From Amaranthus tricolor (lineage: Eukaryota; Streptophyta; Magnoliopsida; Caryophyllales; Amaranthaceae), in contig NC_080049.1 in NCBI RefSeq assembly GCF_026212465.1, positions 10,107,052 to 10,171,051 on the forward strand: 64,000 nt of DNA, written 5' to 3'. Positions 36,006-48,000 of the stretch are shown here, one piece after another; the first letter of the stretch is position 1, and every line of letters begins with the position of its first letter. A model generated the notes under the pieces. The model was not told the origin of the DNA. It did no database searches and saw only the letters and a list, made by a program, of their open reading frames with translations. The translations under genes and the position numbers were made by a program.

Positions 36006-39000
36006 ATGAATGGAGTAATAGGACTGCGTGTTCGTCCATGGAGTTTTCACCTCTTCTTTGACTACTCTCCTTCAACTTTTCCCGTGCGTCGGGAACTATG
36101 CTGTTCTGCTTCCTTCAAAAGCGACAGAAAAGAGAAGATAATCGTTATCTCCGGTCCTACTGGCGCCGGTAAATCCCGCCTCGCACTCGAGCTTGCTAAG
36201 CGTATTAATGGAGAAATTATCAGTGCCGATTCTGTTCAGGTTTTTTTTGTTTTTCTTTCCTTATTTTTCATGCCTTCTTCCTTTTTTGTGATTTTGTTCT
36301 TGCTCATATTTACTCAATTAATTCTAAAATTGTATTAATATATTGCTTTTGCTGAATTTTTATTGTTTAATATCCAATATTTGTCATGTTTTTGAGGTCA
36401 AATATGCTGAACATTGTATGCTTATATGGAGACATGAAAAATACTAAATTAGACAAAAAGTGGTTTACAATTTTAACACAATTTTCATGTTAAGTTGATA
36501 AGGAAGCAATAAGTTCATTGTGTTATTTTTATCTATTACAGAGGATTAAAAATGGGACTCCGTCATCTGTAAGTTATATCCCAGGTTTGCTTCCAAAAAA
36601 CTAGTCTAGTAGGTGATGAACTCATTTGATGTATATATTCCTGATTGTTGCCCATATAGTTAACTGCTCATACTTTACAATGACTTTAAATATGTCACAT
36701 TCGACCTCGTAAGGTCCAACCTCATCGTTAGCCACTTTAGTTACTGGACACCTCATCATGTTCGGCTCTGATATCAATGTCATGGATCAAACAAGAGAGC
36801 TTATTCCAAAAGACTAGTCTAGTAGGTAAGAATATAAATCTATAAATCCCTCATTTGTTGTCCATATAACGAATATGGGATAAGTTTCGTACCTAGCAAT
36901 GCTCTCAAATCCATCACACTCCATCATTTGTTCTGTTAACTTATGCACAACTAACTAGCATGAGTCTTGCTTTCATATTTTTTATTGTATACATTAAAAT
37001 CTTTGGATTGGTGGATACTTGTGTTTTATAAAACCTTTTGCACGCCTTTGTCTAATTTGAAGTGAAATGTAGCATACCTTATGTATCACAAGATTAAGGG
37101 AGTAGCATCCATTGGCTTCACTGATAATGTAATGCCCTGGATTTGATAGTTGAGATGTGGAGTTACTGCTGCACATTAATACTTTGTACCTACTTTTTGC
37201 CCTCTAATCCTGAAGTTTATTGAACATACTATAATTATGTTCTTTTTCTGTTGGGTACTAGCATATTGTTTCTTTCTCTGTATGTGTATGTCTGTGACAA
37301 TGTGCCAATGACATACAGTTCACTAATTGATGAGGCTTGAATTTTTTTTGTTGGTATCATCAAGATTTTATGTTGCTGTTCACTTTCTTGCATTATTCTT
37401 TATGTTTCCATCCTTGTAATACAGGTTTACCAAGGTCTTGATGTTGGCTCTGCCAAGCCTACACCCGCTGAGAGGAAGGTGCTGTTGTTAGTTCTATTCT
37501 AATGTGTTATGTCATCTATCTTACTATGATTCAAAAACTCATATGCGGCATGCAAACATGTCCGATTGTCACACTCGGTTAATGTATGGAAAAATTCCGT
37601 AGTTTTTTTCCAAAATATTTCCATTTGTCCTACCGATGTTGAAGTGTCGAGGATCTGACATGTGTACTTAAGGTAAACCATAAAGTCCGAGTAACATAGA
37701 TGCCATTTTTTGTTGTTTTCTAAACATATTTTAAAGCTTGACAACATAATTTTTTCTTTCCTATGTCTAGTTAGTGTAGGTTAGTAGGAACTCTTTGACA
37801 AGTAGTTGAGCTGCAATTCATTTGTTGGTTCTTTTAACATTAATTTTACAATGTATGTTTCAGGAGGTACCTCATCATTTGCTAGACATTTTGCACCCAT
37901 CTGAAGGTAAGAATAGAATTTGTGAGCTCTGATTCTTACTGACTTACAAGTGCCTAAACTAAAGAAAAAAATTGTGGTCGTTAGAGACCTGTTAGTCACA
38001 TGTAGTAGCCAGTACTAAATGAAGACAATGGTAATGAGTTTTAGCCTGAAATTTCTAGAAAAGTCTCATGTGAATCCCATGGTAATGAAGCACTATCTCC
38101 AATCATGAGTTATTCTACTTGTTGTACTTCTACTATTAAAGCCTGAAATTTTATCCAGTATTAAATTGTTGTACTTCTAGTATAAATATTTAAAAAAAGT
38201 TGAATAAGAAACACTCAAAACACTACTTGTTTAAGATGTATAACTATGAGATGGAACTAATTCAAGGTGATGATCCAACATATGGAAATGAGTGACTGTT
38301 CTCATTTTAAATGTGTTTTGTATCTTCATTTATGTTAATGTTTCTTATTTAAAAGCTTTGCACATGCTGTATATATAGAATATTCTGTTGGTCAATTCTA
38401 TGAGGATGCAAGACAAGCCACAAGAGATGTTCTTAACAAGGGTCGTGTTCCTATAGTTACGGGAGGAACTGGTTTGTATCTGCGGTGGTATGTCTCTATA
38501 ACTGCTCTGTTTTATTTTTTTTCTCAAATGGGTTCTAGTATGCATTAATTTTGATGCAATATAGAAAAGAGATAGGGATTTGTATTATCCCATGACTCAT
38601 ATTTGCTATCTTGTTAGCTATAATTCACTGATGAATGCTTATATGTATGTGGAACCTTGAGTATAAATTAAATTTTTGCATTCCCTTGATATGATTTAGT
38701 TGATGTGGCCTTTGCAAATTCCATACATGATGTAATTACTACATCTTGTCTGGATGAAGGCATTGCTATTGTTATTTTTATTTGTGTGCTCTGTATTTTA
38801 TTGCCTCTTCAACTGATCATATTCTGCTATTATAATGTTTAGTTTTATGTGTAGATGTTACAAGTTATTTCCCTAATTCTAGGTTCATATATGGAAAGCC
38901 TGATGTTCCGAAAGCATCTCATAATATTACTTCTCAAGTGTATGCTGAGCTTGAAAATCATCAATTAGACGAGGATTGGGATGCAGCTGTAAAGTTGGTG

Positions 39001-42000
39001 GTTGAAGCAGGAGTCCCAAATGCCCCATCTTTCCCAAAAAATAATTGGTATCGCTTACGGCGTAGCCTTGAGATTGTTAAGGTTTATTTTTCTTTAATTA
39101 TCTTTTTTCTTGTCTCTATTTAACAATCATATAATGCACCCATAAGGTCATACTCCCTTCATTTCGTCGCAATTAAAATTATGACTTCAATATTTGGTTA
39201 CTTGCCATAGTTTTTGGTTCAACCTTCAAGTGATTCTTTATGTCAAATGCATATTCTTTTTCATGAAGAATTAGTTTGGATGGTACTATGAACCAGCCAA
39301 TTGGACTAAAACAGTAAAATAGAAAATAAAATGATAAACTAGACAAAGAGAAATTATATTATAAAATTTGAAGATTAAAGAAAGATTACAACCTAAAAGC
39401 AAATAATAAAAGATAAAACAAGCTGAAATGTGAGCTAAGATCGATAAGGTTCGAAGTACCTTAATGAACGATAACGAATTTCAATGAACTTAACAACATT
39501 TGAAAGAAATAAAATGCAAAATTGACACAATGGTTTAAGGAGGTTCACCCAATGATGGCTACGTCCTCCGTGGTGTGTAGTTTCTTGATTATATTATTTC
39601 AATGTTGTAAAACAACTCTTACAATAAAGTATTACAATTGAGTATGAGAATAACAAAGGCTATGTGTTTAGGCTTAGGGATTTGTGTTTTATGTTTTTAG
39701 ATGAACAAATAAGCTCTTTTTTTATAGGGGAGATTACACTAATCAACATTCAATACATTAAAGCTATGAATTAATAACCTTGAAACAGCTCCAAAGACTT
39801 GAAGAGTCAAAAACAAATCCAAAGTTAACACAAACAATCCGCTCGACCAAAGCAGAGGTTTGCTTGGTCGAGCGAGCCATATGAAGTTACTGGAAGTATT
39901 CGGACTAGTTGATCGACCCATCAGAAAAACCGTTCGGTTTATCAACCTGGTCGAACGAGGTACAGGGACCTTCTGAAACAGTTTTGCTCGACTGAACATA
40001 GTAGAGCATCTACATAAACCTTTTGCACTTCTTCATTAAATCTCATCAAGCCTCATAACTCCCATGATTAAGTCATACTTTATTTCCTTCATTACTTCAA
40101 GCATTGAATCACAAACTTAAACCATCATCATAAACACACACATTAAGTCTCACACTTAACTCATAGGATTCCATCCCATAATTCACACATGAATGCACAA
40201 TCAATTTGGTGCACTCAAGCTACCATTAATCTCAACAATCTCCACCTTGACTTGAGTTTACCTAAGTCAAATCATTCATCAATCTACTTCATCTCAAGAA
40301 TATAAACAAGATTAAAACAACATACACACCTCATATGCCCAAAGGCAATCACATCAAGCAAGGAGCTAGACCAACCAAGTCGACACAAAAATTAAACTTG
40401 GTTGTAGGCAATGGCTTTGTCGTCATGTTGGCCGGGTTACCTTTAGTATCATTCTTCTTCAAACCCACTTTTTTGTGCTCAACTTCATCCCGGATGAAAT
40501 TATATTTATATCAATGTGTTTGGACCTTCTATGAAATGTATTTTGAATCCTAGCCAAGTGAATTGCACTTTGACTATCACAATTCACGATTAGCGAACAC
40601 ATCTTGTTGCACATCTCACCAACTAGACCTTTGAGCCACTTTGCTTCTTAGAATGACTCGGCAACGGCTATGCACTCCGCTTCGGTTGTTGAAAGTGCAA
40701 CCACATCTTAAAGTGATGATTGCCAACTTATCGCCGAACCACCCAATGTAAACACAAATCCACTTGTGGATTTTCTAGCATCTAGATCACCTTCATAGTC
40801 CGAGTCACAATACCCGGTTAGCTTGCTTGAATCCGTCCCATACATGAGACAAACATTAGAAGTACATTTCAAATACCTCAATAACCACTTATCCCTTCCC
40901 CGGATTCGACATATATCTACTTACCAAACTCACCTGCATGAGCTATGTCGGGCCTAGAACATACCATAACATACATCACACTAGCAACGGCACTAGTGTA
41001 CGAAATTCTTAGCATTTGCTCTTCTTTTACCTTTGTTTGTGGACACAACTTCTTGGATAATTTAAAATGAGAGGCAAGAGGAGTAAACACACCTTTAGCA
41101 TCACCCATGGAGAAGTGTTGCACAACTTTCTCAATATACTTCCTTTGGCTAAGGTATAAGACACCCTTAACCCGATCTATCTAAATCTCTATCCCAAGGA
41201 TCTTCTTAGCTTCATCAAGATCCTTCATATCAAACTCTCTTAAAAGCAATTCTTTCAAGTTCTCCACCTCAAACAAAGTATTACCGGCTATCAGCATATC
41301 ATCAACATACAAGAGCAAATACAATAAATAACCATTTTCAAGTTTTTTAAGATAAACACAATTATCATAAGAACTTCTAATAAAATCATGTGAAATCATG
41401 AAAGAATCAAACCTCTTGTACCATTGCTTTGCCAATTAATTCAACCCACACAATGATCTTTTCAATCTAAACACATGACCTTCCTTATCGTCACCATGAA
41501 GAAACACCGTTTTCACATCCAATTGATGCAACTCCAAATCCTCCATCGCCACCAAAGCTAGTAGTGCCCTTATAGAAGAGTGCTTCACGACCGGTGAAAA
41601 TACATCATGAAAATCGACACCCTCAATTTGAGAGTATCTCTTAGCTACTACTGTTACTTTGTAGATGGGGTAACATCACTAGAAGGGCCCTCCTTCCTCT
41701 TGAATATCCACTTGGACCCAACAATTTTCTTTTCTTTGGTGCTTCAACGATATCTCAAGTTTTATTTTTTGCAAGTGATTCCATCTCTTGCTTCATGGCT
41801 ATCAACCATTTGCTTGAGTCATTTGAGGCCATAGCCTCCTTGTAGTACTTGGTTCATGCAACCCTTCGACTTCGCTAGCAATGTTGAGAGCATATACAAC
41901 ATATTCACACTCTTCAATGTACCTCTTTGGAGCCACGATCTTCCTCTTTTGCCTTGATGTAGACAAAGGAGGAGATCTTTGTTAAACATCATCATAATTT

Positions 42001-45000
42001 CAACTTCCTCAATATTGGGAGGTTGAACCTCCTCTTGTGCATCAATGGGATCAATTACAACATCATTTATATCATGTTCAATGGACTTCTTTACACTAGA
42101 GACTAACATGCTATTCTCATCAAACACAACATCTCTAGAAGTGATTATTCTTTTGGACTTATTACACCACACCCTGTACCCCTTTACACCCACTCCATAT
42201 CCCACAAATATGCATTTTCTAGCTCTAGGTTCTAACTTTCCATCATTTACATGAATATAAGCCGAACAACCAAACACTCTAAGATTAGAATAGTTTGCCG
42301 AAGTGTTGTACCACACTTCTTGTGGTGACTTGAATTTTAAGGCGGTATGAGGTGAGCGATTGATCAAGTAACATGCAAAATGCTTCCCCAATTTTGCTTA
42401 GCATACACCGAGCCTTCTCCAACAATGTTTTATTCATCCTCCGCAACACCATTTTGTTGAGGATGTCCGGCACAAGTTTTATGTCTCAAGTGCCAAAGCT
42501 TTGTTTCATGATCGCACATTGTGTTTGTGGAAACATTCGCCGAGCCGGAGATAGTTGAACCTTCAAGAGCATACAGACTCCCATTCATCTTCCCCTTCAT
42601 CAAGCGACCCTCTAGCAATCTTCATAACTCCACCTTCACAAATGATCTTACACGCGATCTTATCAAGAGTACGTAAAGATATGAGATTCTTTTTCAAACC
42701 CGGAACATGCCTCCCATCCGTCAAGGTTCTCACCATCCCATCAAACATTCTCATTTTCACACTCCCAACCCCGACCACCTTACATGTAGTATTGTTTCCC
42801 ATGGTCACATTTCCCCATCAACGCTCACATGTTTGGAAGAAATTTTTGTTGGGTGTCATATGGAATGTGCACCTCGAGTCAAGAATCCACTCATCACTAT
42901 CTTTGTACCCATGTGTGGCGACTAAAACACCACCATCATCATTGTCATTCACGTAACTAGCATCGGCATTACTAGTTGCGTCTCTAGCCCCATCATCACT
43001 AGCATTTTTCTTTTTCTTTTTCCATTTCCAACAATCCTTCTTGATGTGGCCTTTAAGCTTACAATAGTTACAAGTCTTATTTTTATTAGGCCCCCGTGAC
43101 TTTGACTTCCCTTTACCCTTGTTTCCACCCCCACAAGTGGAACCTTTCTCAAAAGTCCTCCCTCTCACAAATACTCCATCACTCGAGCCACCCTGTGAAT
43201 TTTGTGACAATTGTGTATCGATCAAATCCAGTTGTGTTAAAGACTTTTTCACATCATCAGTACTCAAGTTTTCTCTACCATAAAGTAGAGTTTCTCTAAA
43301 ATTCTTGTAAGATGGAGGTAGAGAACATAAAAGGTAAATAACGAATCCATAACAAGGGAATAAATCTCATCTAAGTGTGGTTTTAAAGGTTTACCTTCCC
43401 CCAAGGGTAGATCGTAGAGTCTACTCTTCAAAAGTAGTCTATTGGTAACACTCTTGGCCATATAGAGTGATTCCAATTTCTCCCTCATACCCTTGGTCGT
43501 AGTTTCTTTAACAACCTCTCTTAGCACTTCATTTGAAAGGCAAAGTTGAATTGTCGATAGTGCCATTGTGTCAATCTCTTCCTATCTCGCTGCGTCATTC
43601 TTTCTGGCATTTTGTCTACACCATCAATGGCCTTTTGCACACCATTTTGCTTCAAAGTGACTTTCATCTTGACTTGCCATAAGCTAAAATTCACACTCCT
43701 ATCAAACTTTTCTATGTCAAGCTTCATTGTCGACATGTTTCACCAACAAACGACTTCTTATACCACCGTAATAACGACTTGGGTCTGATACCAATTGAAA
43801 TGTGAGCTAAGATCAATAAGGTCCAAAGTACCTTGATGAACGATAACGAATTTCAATGAACTTAACAACATTTAAAAGAAATAAAATGCAAAATTGACAC
43901 GATGATTTAAGGAGATTCACCCAATGATGACTACGTCCTTCGTGGTGTGTAGTTTCTTGATTATATTATTTCAATGGAGTAAAACAACTCTTATAATGAA
44001 GTATTACAATCGAGTAAGAGAATAACAAAGGCTATGTGTTTAAGCTTAGGGGTTTGTGTTTTATGTTTTTGGATGAACAAATGAGCTCCCTATTTATAGG
44101 GGAGATTACACTAATCAACATTCAATACATTAAAGCTATGAATTAATAAGTTTCAAACAGCTCCAAAGACTTGAAGAGTCAAAAAAGAATCCAAAGTTAA
44201 CACAGACGATCTGCTCGACCAAAAAAAGGTTCGTTCGATTGAGCGACCTGATCGAGGGAGCCACAGGAAGTTGTTGAAAGTATTTAGACTATCTGCTTGA
44301 CCCATCAGAAAAACTTCTCAGTTACGCGACCTGGTCCAGCGAGGTACAGGGACCTTCTGAAACAGTTTTGCTCGACTGAACATAGTAGAGCATCTACAAA
44401 AACCTTTTGCACTTCTTCCTTAAATCTCATTAAGCCCCATAACTCTCATGATTAAGTCATACTTCATTACCTTTATTACTTCAAGCATTGAATCACAAAC
44501 TTAAACCATCATCATAAACACACACTTTAAGTCTCACACTTAACACACCCATTAAACATACTCATAAGATTCTATCCCATAATTCACACATGAATGCAAA
44601 ATCAATTTGGTGCACTCAAGTCACCATTAATCTCAACACAAGCTATTCGAGATGCTTGCAATCTTCCCAAATGAGTATAAATTCACCCGCCAATTATTGT
44701 TTAACAATATTCCTGATTTCTATAACTCCCTAATACCCCCTATTTTTAATAAAACTACCACTTGATACTAACTCATTTCCCAAGTTACCACTAACATTTT
44801 AATTACCTAATCACCCCTTCGTAAAACAAGTATACAAAATATTTGTTCATAGCAATATCGGTCGCCTGAAGTTCCACCTTGTCTTCAAAGTGGATAAAAA
44901 TTAGTTTGGCCTTCCATCGTAAAAATCCCCCAATTTGCCCAATGTCTAGAGCTTAAAATGACTTGGCCTACTTTTTAAAGGAAATTATAAAGCCCATCAA

Positions 45001-48000
45001 AAACCCAAATCCTCCTAGCCACCCTGTCATCATCACTGACGTCATCATTAGAAATTAACCCAACTTTTTCTTCCCCAGCTGCATTCATGATTTCTTCATT
45101 TCTCCATTTCTCTCCTTCCAACCCAAAAACCCCAAAATTATAACCCCTCTTTTATCCCAAAACTTTAGAAGACTTATTTCTAGATCTAAATTTCTACCTA
45201 AACTGCCGCCGCCAACCCCATCTTCAGCCATGCGTATTTCCAGATCTAAATTTCTCCAGCCCGCCTTCCGACGTCGGCATCTTCATCTCCATTCCCAACG
45301 ACCATGTAGCAATCTCTAGCCAAATCTACGCCTTCTCTTGTACTAGTTTATCTCTCCTCTCTCTATTTTTTTCTGCTAGCGCCGCCACCCCATCGAGTGT
45401 TGCCTTCGTTGTTGTTAGCCTTTTTGACAACCACCTTTGTTATCTCTTCCTTCCCTTCGTTCCAGCACCACTAGCCAGGACCTCCCCCAGATCCACAACC
45501 TACATGATTTAATTTTCCCTATTCATGAACATCAAAAGTTTTATCACTTTTCTTATGTTTTCTCCTCGGTTCGCTTTTCCATGTGCTCCACACTGCCCTT
45601 CCACCTATTGACCCTCTTTTTTTGTTCCTTTTTCTAGCCTTCGTACCCTTTTTCTTTCTTATTTTATCTTTTTTGCGCTGTGTGTTTTCATTTCTTGGTC
45701 TTCTCTTCCTCATAACTCTTGTTTTACTGATTCTTTCTTTGTATACCATTTTCTCATCAAGATTTATTAGCTGCTCCTCACATTTTTCCAGATGTTCCTC
45801 TTTATTTTCTGCCTTTTCTGTTGTTTCTTGGTAAACAATTACCAAGTTTTAGAGCATTGAGAATGCCCTGTGGCTACAATTGTGTTCCGAAAGTTCTGTT
45901 TCATCTAGTTCATCACAAAACTCACAAATTTCTTTTCCCCATTTTTCATAAATCTCCTTCGTAAAAGTAGGTTTGAATGAGTGAATGACCTTATTTTGGA
46001 CAACCCTTTTAAGCATCTATAAGGGTGTAACGTCAGTTCCAAAACCCCCAAAAAATACATCAAGTTCATTTACTTTAGTATTTTATGGACTTGCACCATC
46101 TTCGGCTACTTTCCGGTCACCGGAATCGTACTGCTCTGATACTATGTTTTCTATGAGTGGGCCAATTGGACTAAAACAGTAAAATAGAAAATAAAATGAT
46201 AAATTAGACAGAGAGAAATGATATTATAAAATTTGATGATTAAAAAAGATTACAACCTAAAAGCACATAATAGAAGATAAAACAAGCTATTTGAGATGCT
46301 TGTAATCTCCCCAAATGAGTATTAACTCGCCCACCAATTGTTTAACAATATTCATGATTTCTGTGATTTCTATGACTCCCTATTACCCCCTATTTATAAT
46401 AAAATTGCCACTTAATACTAACTTATTTCTCAAGTTACCACTAACATATTAATTACCTAATTACCCCTTCGTAAAACAAGTATCCAAATATTCGTTCATA
46501 GCAGATGGTTTGTGCCATCAACTGTAGTTCTTGACCACATTTTCTTCGGTGTTTGGTAGTTTCATAGATTTTGTAGCCTTGAGAATTGAAAAAGTTCTCT
46601 TCTCAAACTTTTCTAAGTGAAAAAAGAGTTCTATGTCTTAGGCAAATGAATTGGTCCACAAGATTAGGTTGTTAATTTCCTTGGGACTAGAAAGTTCTAT
46701 CTTTTCATTTATTAATTGATTTGCAATGTACAACTCATGAGTAATCACATTCTCACATGAATTATGTATGTTTTTTTTTACTTGGAAGTCAAGTGGATCT
46801 CCTCCATCAGCCTTCCCATTACCATATGATTCTTTCAAAGAGCAATTAGATTCGGCTGCAGCAAATGATTGTCTCAATAAAGATGAAATTGAAGGGAGTC
46901 GATTGAAAGATTTGGACTATGACTTCGCTTGTTTTTTCCTTTCAAGCCCTCGACTGGATTTGTATAGGTCTATTGATTTTCGGTGTGAAGATATGTTGTT
47001 GGGTATGTTATTTGTTTCTTTATACTTTTTGCATCTTCTTTAGAACCTAATAACTCGACCTTCAGCAAATAATTGACTAAACTCTAAGCTGACTAGACAA
47101 AGAAGAGTAGACCAAAGCCTTTTCTATAATCTTTTGGGCTGTTCTAGCATCTCACTGCTCATCATCGTTTCATAGAAAATTTACTTTCATACTGTTTTTT
47201 TTATTCCTTTTTAAGCTCAAAGTGGGATGGGTATAGGATAAGGAAGGAAAAGTTGAAGTGATATTGAAATAGGTTATTCTAAGCGTGTTACCCATTTATT
47301 AATGTTACTTGGAGTAGGGAACTCATCTCCAACACAGATTGGTGTTTTAGTGTCTAACTCGACAATTTTATGACACATCCCATGCTTTTGGTTCAAAATG
47401 TAGTATTTGACATGGGTATGCAAGCCAAGTGAAGAGTCAAAATTACACACTTAGATTATATTAAGGGTCAAATGTATGAAAAATTCTTATGTTTTTTTTA
47501 TCCAAAATGTAGTGCCAAATCTGCAAATTCCTAAGTGTCTTACCCATGAAGTTGCTAACACTGATATGCAAGCTTAAATGAAGAGTCAAAATAACTTGCA
47601 TGTTTATATTATGTATTAAATGTATTGCTTATAATCCCTATATCTGCATTATTTTTTTATATCTTTTTTTTAAAATGAATAAACTGGCATTTAATATGTG
47701 TTTTATATAATATTTTAGTTTGTACTGCACCTGCAGGCTGTGATGGGATTTTGTCAGAGGCCAAATGGCTTCTTGATATTGGTATTCCTCCCAATTCAAA
47801 CTCTGCTACTCGAGCTATTGGTTACCGACAGGTGTGTTTTTGATTTAGCTCTGTGTTTCAATATTAGTTTTTTTTTTTTTTGTTATATTTAGGCATTACT
47901 AAAATATAAATAGTGAAAGGTGTACAAATGAAATAGATTCACTACAAGAAAAACAATCACCACCATAAGATGATTATTTTCATGTGATTTTCAGAAAACA

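Larger units (their letters stand above)
39424..44638 (-). mobile_element. Ty1/Copia LTR retrotransposon, 5.2 kb, in IPT9 intron 5
   Basis: LTRs at 39424-40237 and 43796-44638 run from TGAAATGTGAGC to ATCTCAACA. The target duplication CAAGC lies at 39419-39423 and 44639-44643. A primer site (plus-strand GGGTCTGATACCA, 43781-43793) flanks the right LTR and a purine tract (minus-strand AAGGTGGAGATT) flanks the left. Gag-pol order on the minus strand is that of Copia (integrase before reverse transcriptase). The insertion lies inside the left LTR of an older element. Confidence 0.93.
39284..46503 (-). mobile_element. Non-autonomous Ty3/gypsy-derived LTR element, split by a nested Copia element
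   Basis: The right LTR is 46149-46503. The left LTR is 39284-39423 continued at 44644-44854. LTR ends read T-CTATGAAC and GTTCATAGCA (inverted). A 5-bp target duplication GATGG lies at 39279-39283 and 46504-46508. A primer site (plus-strand GCTCTGATACTATG) lies beside the right LTR, so the element is antisense to IPT9. The interior (44855-46148, 1.3 kb) keeps, on the minus strand, a gag-like zinc-knuckle relic ([20 protein letters not shown]) and the pol tail HFEDKVELQ. Reverse transcriptase, RNase H and the integrase core are absent. Confidence 0.8.

Noticed and set aside
45519..45845. 108-codon Lys/Glu-rich minus-strand frame in the gypsy-derived element
   Set aside because: The composition follows from a CT-rich plus strand, and the matching interior of the sister copy at 62-63.5 kb does not conserve this peptide.
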